From assembly GCA_030667735.1 (NCBI GenBank), contig DAOUVG010000122.1, positions 1-5,519 on the forward strand: a DNA stretch of 5,519 nt. The letters are read 5' to 3'. Source of the stretch: Dehalococcoidales bacterium (GTDB lineage: Bacteria; Chloroflexota; Dehalococcoidia; Dehalococcoidales; Fen-1064). This document shows, piece after piece, positions 1 to 5,477 of the stretch. A program made the translations under genes and the position numbers. The notes below the pieces were generated by a model. It had not been told where the DNA came from, ran no database searches, and was given only the letters and a program-made list of their open reading frames with translations. Within the stretch, counting starts at the first letter, position 1, and each line of letters starts with the position of its first letter.

Positions 1-187
1 GCCGGGCAACTGTACATCGCTGAGCAAGAGGGTAGAACAGCATATTCCAGGTACGCTTACCAATATTGTTGAAACGATTATCGGCAGTTCCCAGTGTTAC
101 CCACCGAAAGCGCTGGAATAGACTCCAGCCAAAAAATACTACGGCTATGACAAAGATACCGACAAATATCAGGGTCTTGGGTGACAC
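1..187 (-). CDS. Membrane-anchored Fe-S oxidoreductase (HdrD/DUF224-like, probable ETF:quinone oxidoreductase), N-terminal fragment
   Basis: Seen: a GTG start at 187-185 follows a good ribosome binding site (GGGAGG, 6 nt spacing), 34 nt after the etfA stop, and the frame stays open to the window edge (62 codons). The protein starts MSPKTLIFVGIFVIAV, with one hydrophobic helix at about residues 5-23. A basic segment follows (FQRFRWVTLG), then DNRFNNIGKR at 36-45. Known: this order, a helix, an R-x-R turn, LGxxDNRF and a G-x-R stretch, is typical of the start of NarI-like/HdrD-like Fe-S oxidoreductases that receive electrons from ETF and reduce menaquinone (EtfD or EMO in the literature). Inference: it acts at the cytoplasmic membrane and links acyl-CoA oxidation to the quinone pool. 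The cysteine-rich CCG domains that would confirm this lie outside the window. It is the third gene of the etfBA operon. Assignment rests on the N-terminus and context only. Confidence 0.7.
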   Translation of the reverse strand, partial: MSPKTLIFVGIFVIAVVFFGWSLFQRFRWVTLGTADNRFNNIGKRTWNMLFYPLAQRCTVAR

Positions 188-192
188 GAGCT

Positions 193-199
193 TCCTCCC
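193..199 (-). promoter_or_regulatory. Ribosome binding site of the Fe-S oxidoreductase gene
   Basis: On the minus strand this reads GGGAGG, 6 nt before the GTG at 187. It decides the start, because no ATG is available in that frame near the etfA stop. Confidence 0.7.
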
Positions 200-221
200 G
201 TTTGTGTATCTCTACACTGAC

Positions 222-1238
222 TTACTTCCGGGCACGCAACTCTCTGACATACCTGGTGATGGCTGGAACCACCTGGAGGACATCGCCCTCAATACCAAAA
301 GTGGCCACTTCAAAAATTGGTGCCTGCTTATCATAGTTGATTGCAATAATCACATCGGAATCCCGCATACCCGCCGTGTGCTGGATAGCACCGCTGACAC
401 CGCAGGCAATGTAAATCCTGGGTCTGACCGTCGTGCCACTCTGGCCAACCCAGCTCTCCACAGGTGTCAGACCATCTTCTACCGCAGCACGCGAGCAAGC
501 CACCGCGCCACCCAGTTCGTCAGCCAGTTCCTGTATCATCTGGAAATTCTCACTGGACTGTATGCCACGTCCGGCACAGACAATTATGTCTGCTGCGGTT
601 ATGTCTATGGCACCGGCTTCGCCTTTGCTGCTATCGATTACCTCTAAAACCTTGACACCGATATCCTCTTCGCTAATGTCCATAGACTCACGCACAATCT
701 CACCCGTGCGGGAGGTATCTTTCTCCGGCACCTCCATCGCGCGCGGGCGCACTGTGGATATCTGTGGTCTGGCGCGTTCGTTTACGATGGTAGCCATAAT
801 GTTGCCACTGTAGGCTGGACGCGTCTGGAGCAGGAGCCTGTTTTCATCGATGTCCAGTTCGGTGCAACCCTCTGTCAGACCAGTATTGAGTTCTGTAGCC
901 ACGGGGCCGGTCAAATCCCTTCCCAGACTGGTGGAACCCAATAACACAACTTCCGGTTTGTACTTGTCTATCAGGTAGCGAACAGCCCTGTAATAGGGCT
1001 CGGTGCGGTAATCATGAAACACCGGAGCATCTATCAGGTAGACTTTAGAGGCCCCATAGACAAATGACTCCTGGCATAGATGTTCTACATTATCACCAAT
1101 GACCATAGTGCACAGCTCCACATCCAGCTTCCTGGCAAGGTCAGCGCCAACACTGAGCAGTTCCCAGGAAACCGTAGCCGGTTCGCCATCGGTCTGTTCC
1201 ACGAATACCCATACGCCTTTGTAATCTTCTTCTGCCAT
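222..1238 (-). CDS. etfA: Electron transfer flavoprotein alpha subunit (EtfA/FixB)
   Basis: EtfA pairs with EtfB as a soluble FAD heterodimer that accepts electrons from acyl-CoA dehydrogenases and passes them to a membrane oxidoreductase or, in bifurcating forms, splits them. The 338 residues match the usual EtfA length. Seen: an N-terminal adenine-nucleotide-hydrolase-like domain (YKGVWVFVEQ at 6-15; LLGSTSLGRDLTGPVATEL at 99-117), then the C-terminal FAD domain with GRG at 223-225, SRAAVEDG at 249-256, VGQSG at 264-268, SGAIQH at 282-287 and AINYDKQAPIF at 299-309. The start chosen is the ATG at 1238, because AGGGGGAG lies 6 nt upstream and the protein then begins just before the conserved YKGVWV. 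An in-frame ATG at 1277 overlaps the etfB stop but lacks a ribosome binding site. The gene lies 38 nt downstream of etfB and 34 nt upstream of the Fe-S oxidoreductase, so the three are probably co-transcribed. Confidence 0.96.
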   Translation of the reverse strand: MAEEDYKGVWVFVEQTDGEPATVSWELLSVGADLARKLDVELCTMVIGDNVEHLCQESFVYGASKVYLIDAPVFHDYRTEPYYRAVRYLIDKYKPEVVLLGSTSLGRDLTGPVATELNTGLTEGCTELDIDENRLLLQTRPAYSGNIMATIVNERARPQISTVRPRAMEVPEKDTSRTGEIVRESMDISEEDIGVKVLEVIDSSKGEAGAIDITAADIIVCAGRGIQSSENFQMIQELADELGGAVACSRAAVEDGLTPVESWVGQSGTTVRPRIYIACGVSGAIQHTAGMRDSDVIIAINYDKQAPIFEVATFGIEGDVLQVVPAITRYVRELRARK

Positions 1239-1244
1239 AATCGG

Positions 1245-1252
1245 CTCCCCCT
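1245..1252 (-). promoter_or_regulatory. Ribosome binding site of etfA
   Basis: On the minus strand this reads AGGGGGAG, 6 nt before the ATG at 1238. It favours that start over the ATG at 1277, which has only pyrimidine-rich sequence upstream. Confidence 0.75.
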
Positions 1253-1276
1253 TTTTCCAGCTCTGCCTCACACCCA

Positions 1277-2089
1277 TTACAGGGAGAGGATATCTTCCTC
1301 GGTCAGGGTATCTATCAGCAAATGGGCTGCTCCCTCAGGATCATAGATGCCATCGCCCAATATCTCACTCTCAGGCATTATCTGCGAAAAGATTTTGCGT
1401 ACCCGGGTTGGAGAACCCTTTACGCCGATACTTTCCTTAGGCAGCTTCATCACCTCATTGTCCCACAATGTCACCTCGGCATCTTCAGCCATCATCTGCA
1501 TACGCACCGTAGGCTCTCGAGGAGTGTTAATCTGCGGCACCACTGTAATCAGGGCCGGCAGTGTTGCTTCTACTATCTCATATCGTCCTTCCAACATACG
1601 TCGAACTCTGACTTTCCCGGCCTGGTCATCCACATTCTGAATCTGGTCAACCAGGGTGAGCTGGGAGTATTTCAGACGGGTGGCAATGCCAGGCCCCACC
1701 TGAGCCGTGGCTCCATCAATGGTCTGCTTGCCACAAATCACTATGGCCACCTCTTCCTTCTCAGCAAGTCGCTTGATAGCCTCAGCCAAAACCTTAGTAG
1801 TAGCCAGGGTATCAGACCCGCTAAAAACAGGGTCACTCAGAAGTACCACCTCGTCTACCCCCATAGCCAGGGCATTTCTCAGGGTTTCCCCGGCACTGGT
1901 GGGACCCATGGAAATTGCTGCTACCCGAAACCCGTGTTTTTCTTTGAGTCTCAGGCTCTCTTCCAAAGCATGGTTGTCAAATGGATTGATAATGGAAGGC
2001 ACTCCTTCTCTTATCAGAGTACCGGTAGCGGGGTCGATGTTGATATAGGCGGCATCCGGCACCTCCTTGATACAGACGACAATTAACAC
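1277..2089 (-). CDS. etfB: Electron transfer flavoprotein beta subunit (EtfB/FixA)
   Basis: This is the small subunit of ETF. It binds AMP in canonical ETFs or a second FAD in bifurcating ones. Its 270 residues fit the family. Seen: VVCIKEVPD at 4-12, GTLIREGVPSIINPFD at 23-38, ALEESLRLKE at 41-50, the nucleotide loop CGKQTIDGATAQVGP at 119-133, the ETF-beta signature region RRMLEGRYEIVEATLPA at 163-179, and a C-terminal GSPTRVRKIF segment at 225-234. The stretch GTLIREGVPSIINP closely resembles EtfB of Bcd-type, electron-bifurcating ETFs, as I remember those sequences. One deviation is A127 where such proteins usually have DGDTAQ. The start is GTG at 2089, preceded by AGGAGG at 9 nt spacing; beginning at V2-V5 beta strand is normal for the family. 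It is the first gene of the minus operon, about 110 nt behind a strong promoter candidate. Identity is certain; bifurcating behaviour is not. Confidence 0.96.
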   Translation of the reverse strand: MLIVVCIKEVPDAAYINIDPATGTLIREGVPSIINPFDNHALEESLRLKEKHGFRVAAISMGPTSAGETLRNALAMGVDEVVLLSDPVFSGSDTLATTKVLAEAIKRLAEKEEVAIVICGKQTIDGATAQVGPGIATRLKYSQLTLVDQIQNVDDQAGKVRVRRMLEGRYEIVEATLPALITVVPQINTPREPTVRMQMMAEDAEVTLWDNEVMKLPKESIGVKGSPTRVRKIFSQIMPESEILGDGIYDPEGAAHLLIDTLTEEDILSL

Positions 2090-2098
2090 TGCCTTCTC

Positions 2099-2104
2099 CC
2101 TCCT
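2099..2104 (-). promoter_or_regulatory. Ribosome binding site of etfB
   Basis: On the minus strand this is a perfect AGGAGG, 9 nt before the GTG at 2089. It supports the non-ATG start. Confidence 0.8.
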
Positions 2105-2207
2105 TTTTCTCCTGCCTTTATTGTGCCTGGGCTATACGACAAAACTGAATCACCCATTTCAATTTACGATGGTGTATTCCGAACTCTCATCGCTCCCTGT
2201 TACTGAT

Positions 2208-2235
2208 AATATATTCTATGGCGCCTGACTGTCAA
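2208..2235 (-). promoter_or_regulatory. Sigma-70-type promoter for etfB-etfA-Fe-S oxidoreductase
   Basis: On the minus strand a perfect TTGACA (2235-2230) is followed after 16 nt by TATATT (2213-2208), five of six to the TATAAT consensus. An overlapping TATTAT two bases on is an alternative -10. The predicted start of transcription is near 2201, giving a leader of about 110 nt before the etfB GTG. Box quality is high, but it is judged from sequence alone. Confidence 0.65.
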
Positions 2236-2357
2236 TCTCAGCTACGGAGCCCTGCAATAGCCCTTTCCACATGCGAGCCGTATACCACGTCCTCTGGAAT
2301 GTTCGTCCATCACGGTTGGCGAAGCTCCCCATCTTTCTCATCTGGCTGACCATACCT

Positions 2358-2379
2358 ACCCGGCTGCACCTGGCCGGGT
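2358..2379. repeat. Inverted repeat, 7-bp arms
   Basis: ACCCGGC at 2358-2364 and its perfect complement GCCGGGT at 2373-2379 enclose an 8-nt loop. No T-run follows on either strand, so it is not an intrinsic terminator. It lies between the two divergent promoters and could be a protein binding site or chance in a G+C-rich patch. Confidence 0.4.
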
Positions 2380-2407
2380 GACGGGCATGACCTGGTTTGA
2401 CATGGGA

Positions 2408-2419
2408 CATGCAGGCATG
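2408..2419. repeat. CATG-rich palindrome upstream of the plus-strand -35
   Basis: CATGC-AG-GCATG is a perfect 5+2+5 palindrome ending 6 bp before the TTGACA at 2426. Further CATG copies lie at 2386 and 2401. The position is typical of an activator or repressor site, but no known regulator motif is recognised. Confidence 0.4.
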
Positions 2420-2425
2420 AGAGAC

Positions 2426-2453
2426 TTGACAGTGCACGCAGTAACGGTATATG
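2426..2453 (+). promoter_or_regulatory. Sigma-70-type promoter for the GltD-like/ferredoxin operon
   Basis: A perfect TTGACA (2426-2431) is followed after 16 nt by TATATG (2448-2453), four of six to consensus. Transcription would begin near 2460, leaving a leader of about 150 nt before the ATG at 2612. The weaker -10 suggests the promoter may need help or control, which fits the repeats on both sides of it. Confidence 0.55.
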
Positions 2454-2455
2454 TT

Positions 2456-2491
2456 TGGGGTGACGTGTGACGGCGTGTGATGAACACCCCA
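2456..2491. repeat. Inverted repeat around predicted transcription start, with internal direct repeat
   Basis: TGGGGTG (2456-2462) is the perfect complement of CACCCCA (2485-2491), with 22 nt between. Inside lie two copies of CGTGTGA, at 2464-2470 and 2474-2480, exactly 10 bp apart. The whole element overlaps the predicted +1 (about 2460). This placement and helical phasing suit an operator for a dimeric repressor. It could also fold in the 5' leader RNA. Confidence 0.45.
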
Positions 2492-2596
2492 TCGCACCTA
2501 GTTAGCTCTGGCTTGTGCTACCACGAAAACTCCGAGTGGGAAACAGGGTTGGTGTGAGAGCGTGAGATATAGCCAGGCTTGATAGTTTCGTTCGTA

Positions 2597-2603
2597 GAGG
2601 AGG
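2597..2603 (+). promoter_or_regulatory. Ribosome binding site of the GltD-like gene
   Basis: GAGGAGG lies 8 nt before the ATG at 2612. It fixes the start there rather than at the in-frame TTG at 2579, which lacks such a site and would place this sequence inside the coding region. Confidence 0.85.
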
Positions 2604-2611
2604 CGTACAAG

Positions 2612-4249
2612 ATGGTCGTGTCAACATCCGTGGGCTATTACAGTTTGTCCCGGCGGCGGGTAACGCCGGCCTACATTCATGTTGAGAGGTGCTGGCCGAA
2701 AGTAGATAAACTTTCCCCGTGTGAAGCAGGTTGTCCATTATACGTGGATATTCCCAATTTTTCGCAGGCTATTACTCTTGGTGACTTCAAGAAGGCGTTA
2801 TCTATTATCAGAGAGAAGAATCCACTTCCATCCATTTGTGGACACGTGTGCTGGCATCCTTGCGAAGATGAGTGCAACAGGGATGTACTGGATAGTCCGA
2901 TTGCTGTTCAGTGGCTGGAACGGCATGCCGCAGAGCAGGGAAACGGCAAGAAACCGAGACCAGTCAAGAAGAAGAGAGAGGAAAGGATAGCTGTCATTGG
3001 TTCGGGACCAGCCGGGTTAACGGCGGCCTCTGACCTGGTTAAAAAGGGATATGGTACCACAGTCTTTGAAGCTTCATCCACGCCCGGTGGGATACCAGCT
3101 ACAATGACGCCTAATTTCATCCTGCCACAGGAAGCTATCCAGGCTGATATCGACTACATCAAAGCCCTGGGTGTTAGGATTCACACTAATGTTTGTATTG
3201 GTAAGGACTTGGGCATTAGTGATCTCTGGCGGCAAGGATTCAAAGCCATATTGATTGCTTGCGGAGCCGAGAGAAGCACCGGGCCAGGAATACCGGGCTC
3301 TGACTTGTCAGGAGTATTCTCCGCCTTACCCTTGTTACAGGAATCGAAACTGGGGCAAGGACCATCACTTAAGGGGAAGGTCTGGGTGATAGGAGGCGAT
3401 TCTATAGCTATAGCTGCTGCCCGAACTGCACTTAGACTCGGGGCTGAAGAGGTACACATCGCCTGTTTAGAGGCGATAGGTGACAGGAATGACCCGGGTA
3501 ACATAGCAGCCCCTGCATGGGAACTTGAGGCTGCAGAAAGAGAAGGTGTACAGATAGAGCCATCTCTGGCCCCTCAGGAGTTTACATCAGAAGATGGCTC
3601 TAAGGTAAGTGGGATAAACTTCAAGCGGCTAATGCCTCTCCCCCCGGGTGGTAAAGGTAAGGTTCACCGCACCCTCAGGGGGTTCCCCCTGGTGGAAATG
3701 GAGGGTCCGGACAGCGACTACGTTGTGGATGCGGATACCGTAGTAGATGCGGCTAACGTATTTCAACCTAAAAGGCGAATTCCCGACATGGGTGATGCTC
3801 TTCCGGAATCAGCGAGCAAAGGTAGAAGAGGCGGTTTACAGGTTAATAACGACACTTTTGAGACAAATGTTCCCGGTATTTTTGCTGTTGGAGACAGATC
3901 AGGTACCGGTAGCCATATAGTTGAGTCTATGGCTGACGGACGAACAGCCGCCACCTCTATTGACCAATACCTCAGCGGGCGGTATGTAATACCAGTAAAG
4001 GAATCTCGAACTGAACTCACAATCAAGCCGGAGCAGATTCCCGCCTACTTAACTCGCAAAGGGCGTTGGGGAATGCCAAGACTACTCCCTGCAGAGGCAA
4101 TAAGGACTTTTGAGGGAGATGAGTTGGGTTACAGTCGCTGGCAGGCGGTTGAGGAGGCGCGGCGGTGCCTGAATTGCCGGATGTGCGCTAATTGCATTTT
4201 CGAACGCGGCCACCTGTGCAAGGAAACAGGTAGACGCTTGCTACTATAA
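2612..4249 (+). CDS. GltD-like FAD-dependent NAD(P) oxidoreductase with N- and C-terminal Fe-S cysteine clusters
   Basis: This 545-residue protein belongs to the glutamate synthase small-subunit (GltD/PreT/NfnB-like) family, which moves electrons between NAD(P)H and Fe-S proteins through FAD. Seen: an N-terminal Fe-S domain with C37, C41, C76, C80, C84 and C88 (SPCEAGCP, ICGHVCWHPCEDEC); a first Rossmann fold, GSGPAGL at 130-136, with PGG at 158-160; a second Rossmann fold, GGDSIAIAAARTALRLGA at 261-278; and the FAD motif GIFAVGD at 422-428. A C-terminal tail adds C519, C522, C525, C528 and C536. GltD itself is about 470 residues, so the tail is extra. The usual YRR after the second fold is ACLE (284-287), which argues against NADPH and perhaps for NADH. 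No large glutamate synthase subunit is adjacent; two ferredoxin genes follow, so amino-acid synthesis is unlikely. Inference: it is the nucleotide-linked input or output module of a cytoplasmic electron chain. The exact partner is unknown. Confidence 0.88.
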   Translation: MVVSTSVGYYSLSRRRVTPAYIHVERCWPKVDKLSPCEAGCPLYVDIPNFSQAITLGDFKKALSIIREKNPLPSICGHVCWHPCEDECNRDVLDSPIAVQWLERHAAEQGNGKKPRPVKKKREERIAVIGSGPAGLTAASDLVKKGYGTTVFEASSTPGGIPATMTPNFILPQEAIQADIDYIKALGVRIHTNVCIGKDLGISDLWRQGFKAILIACGAERSTGPGIPGSDLSGVFSALPLLQESKLGQGPSLKGKVWVIGGDSIAIAAARTALRLGAEEVHIACLEAIGDRNDPGNIAAPAWELEAAEREGVQIEPSLAPQEFTSEDGSKVSGINFKRLMPLPPGGKGKVHRTLRGFPLVEMEGPDSDYVVDADTVVDAANVFQPKRRIPDMGDALPESASKGRRGGLQVNNDTFETNVPGIFAVGDRSGTGSHIVESMADGRTAATSIDQYLSGRYVIPVKESRTELTIKPEQIPAYLTRKGRWGMPRLLPAEAIRTFEGDELGYSRWQAVEEARRCLNCRMCANCIFERGHLCKETGRRLLL

Positions 4250-4269
4250 TCACGCTAAGGAATTATGAC

Positions 4270-4277
4270 AAGGAGGT
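4270..4277 (+). promoter_or_regulatory. Ribosome binding site of the polyferredoxin gene
   Basis: AAGGAGGT is a near-perfect Shine-Dalgarno sequence 7 nt before the ATG at 4285, in the 35-nt gap after the GltD-like gene. It fixes a start that places two cysteines at residues 2 and 5. Confidence 0.85.
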
Positions 4278-4284
4278 AGAAGAG

Positions 4285-5127
4285 ATGTGTTTCATGTGCG
4301 AGCAGTTCGGGACACCAGAGCACGGGGACGGAATCTGGTACCTGAACCCCAGGAACTACGCCAGGAACATGTACAAGCTGCGGGCTCCTGGCGAAGGCTT
4401 CAAAGGAGCTGAGGTTGGACTGGAAACCGGCGCCCGTGCCGGGCCAAGTCAACAGGACCTGATGAATGCCGTAGAGAACAATGACAAGGCAGAGTTCGAG
4501 AGAATCAGGGAGATACTGCAGAGAACCGGACAGGGCAGTATGGTTGTTCCTCGCGACGATGCTGACAAAGTGCTGGAGCTGTGTTCTCCCATCGCCCTGA
4601 TGTCCTGTATATGCAGGAAGGGTATCCGGGCAATCGATGAAAGGAACGAGCGCGAGTACACCTGCATGGGCATGGGAGTGGGTATGCTCAAGTGGGAACG
4701 GTGGCCGGAGAGATACAAGGGCGGTGTCAAGTTCGTCAACGCTGATGAAGCCATCGAATGGAACCATGAGATGGACGACAGGGGATTTGTACATATCCTG
4801 ATGCTCTTCGGGGCGCCGTTCATTGGCGGCTTCTGCCAGTGCGACTATCCTGATTGTGGTTCCTTAAGAAATGGCGTCGATTTTGGTCTCGGCGTTCTTA
4901 AGAGTCATTATCTTGCCCAGATTGAGTACGACAAGTGCAATGGCTGTGGCATCTGTGCCCAGCGGTGCCAGTGGGGCGCCCTCAAATTTGAGACGACCAC
5001 CGGAAAGGCTAACATAGACCAGTTTAAGTGCTTCGGTTGTGGCCTTTGCCATACAGCGTGTCCCAGAGAGGCAATTAGTCTGGTAAGAAGGGACACAGTA
5101 CCGGCTGTAGCGGAGGTATGGCTATGA
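4285..5127 (+). CDS. 4Fe-4S polyferredoxin with cysteine-rich N-terminal region
   Basis: The 280-residue protein has two classical [4Fe-4S] motifs near its C-terminus: C218-x2-C221-x2-C224-x3-C228 and C249-x2-C252-x2-C255-x3-C259-P. The first lacks the usual proline after its fourth cysteine (CQWGA). The N-terminal two thirds carry further cysteines: C2 and C5 (MCFMC), C100, C108 and C110 (CSPIALMSCICR), C127 (YTCMG), and C184, C186, C191 (FCQCDYPDC). Known: a family of anaerobic 4Fe-4S proteins shows a CICR ... C ... ICNCCxCCC arrangement before a two-cluster ferredoxin domain; this protein fits that plan with a reduced last motif. Inference: it holds at least two clusters and probably one more, relaying electrons between the GltD-like flavoprotein and a downstream enzyme. 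No signal peptide or membrane helix is seen, so it is probably cytoplasmic. It lies 35 nt after the GltD-like gene and overlaps the next by 4 nt. Confidence 0.85.
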   Translation: MCFMCEQFGTPEHGDGIWYLNPRNYARNMYKLRAPGEGFKGAEVGLETGARAGPSQQDLMNAVENNDKAEFERIREILQRTGQGSMVVPRDDADKVLELCSPIALMSCICRKGIRAIDERNEREYTCMGMGVGMLKWERWPERYKGGVKFVNADEAIEWNHEMDDRGFVHILMLFGAPFIGGFCQCDYPDCGSLRNGVDFGLGVLKSHYLAQIEYDKCNGCGICAQRCQWGALKFETTTGKANIDQFKCFGCGLCHTACPREAISLVRRDTVPAVAEVWL

Positions 5128-5468
5128 CGATGCCAACGAAGATACCAGAATTCATCTGGGGGAGGAAGTACCCCAAGATAGCAATCGACCTGGAGAAGTG
5201 TACAGTTCCTTTCCTGTGCAAGAAATGCTTGCAGATTTGCCCTGAGGGCGTCTTTCATGTAACGCGTGTCATGGCCAAGGAGAAGCGGCTGGAGGAGATG
5301 GACCCCAGGATTGACGGTAACTACACACTTCATGTTACGCGCAGGGACAAGTGTACGGGATGCAATATGTGCATCGACGTCTGTCCCGTAGACGCCATCA
5401 AAATAGAGATACCTACTATGGAGCGTCTACGTCCAGACGTTTCCGGCGAGCAGTGGAGATCACAATAG
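5124..5468 (+). CDS. Small 4Fe-4S ferredoxin, two-cluster type with one atypical motif
   Basis: The 114-residue protein has C26-x5-C32-x2-C35-x3-C39-P (KCTVPFLCKKCLQICP) and C77-x2-C80-x2-C83-x3-C87-P (KCTGCNMCIDVCPVDAI). The second is a standard [4Fe-4S] motif; the first has five rather than two residues after its first cysteine. About 37 residues separate the motifs, longer than in clostridial ferredoxins. The start chosen is the ATG at 5124, because GGAGG at 5112-5116 is then 7 nt away and the ATGA overlap with the upstream stop signals translational coupling. The ATG at 5118 is only 1 nt from that site. No signal peptide or membrane helix is seen. Inference: it is a cytoplasmic electron carrier or small enzyme subunit working with the polyferredoxin and the GltD-like flavoprotein. 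Confidence 0.85.
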   Translation: MTMPTKIPEFIWGRKYPKIAIDLEKCTVPFLCKKCLQICPEGVFHVTRVMAKEKRLEEMDPRIDGNYTLHVTRRDKCTGCNMCIDVCPVDAIKIEIPTMERLRPDVSGEQWRSQ

Positions 5469-5477
5469 GAGAGAGAT

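Larger units (their letters stand above)
2090..2611. other. Divergent intergenic region, no gene seen
   Basis: This stretch separates the two operons. It holds a promoter candidate for each side (2208-2235 minus, 2426-2453 plus), about 190 bp between their -35 boxes, a 5' leader of about 110 nt for etfB and one of about 150 nt for the GltD-like gene. A 93-codon open frame on the minus strand (2216-2497) has no ribosome binding site and runs through the minus -35 box, so it is not called. I recognised no riboswitch, tRNA or insertion sequence. Confidence 0.8.

Noticed and set aside
66..647. 193-codon plus-strand frame opposite etfA and the Fe-S oxidoreductase start
   Set aside because: Antisense to two genes supported by conserved motifs and ribosome binding sites.
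1239..1277. Upstream ATG start for etfA, giving 13 extra residues (MGVRQSWKKGEPI) and overlapping the etfB stop
   Set aside because: No ribosome binding site lies before it, while AGGGGGAG sits 6 nt before the ATG at 1238, and the conserved EtfA N-terminus begins right after the later start.
1322..2086. 254-codon open frame on the plus strand opposite etfB
   Set aside because: It is the antisense shadow of a well-conserved etfB, with low-complexity residues and no family resemblance.
2358..2379. GC-rich hairpin as intrinsic terminator
   Set aside because: No U-tract follows on either strand, and it lies between divergent promoters where no transcript needs to end.
2216..2497. 93-codon open frame on the minus strand in the intergenic region
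   Set aside because: GTG start without ribosome binding site, unusual composition rich in His, Arg and Cys, no recognisable motif, and it runs through the -35 box of the etfB promoter.
2240..2497. Possible group II intron fragment on the minus strand (GTGCGA start followed by GGGGTGTT)
   Set aside because: Only a few bases resemble an intron 5' end; no reverse transcriptase, domain V hairpin or 3' boundary is present.
2579..2611. TTG start for the GltD-like gene, 11 codons earlier
   Set aside because: It lacks a Shine-Dalgarno sequence, and the strong GAGGAGG for the ATG at 2612 would lie inside the coding region.
4255..4794. 179-codon minus-strand frame opposite the polyferredoxin
   Set aside because: Shadow of a gene with clear Fe-S motifs; no ribosome binding site context or recognisable motif of its own.
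5118..5123. ATG at 5118 as start of the small ferredoxin
   Set aside because: GGAGG is only 1 nt away; the ATG at 5124 has 7-nt spacing and an ATGA overlap with the previous stop.
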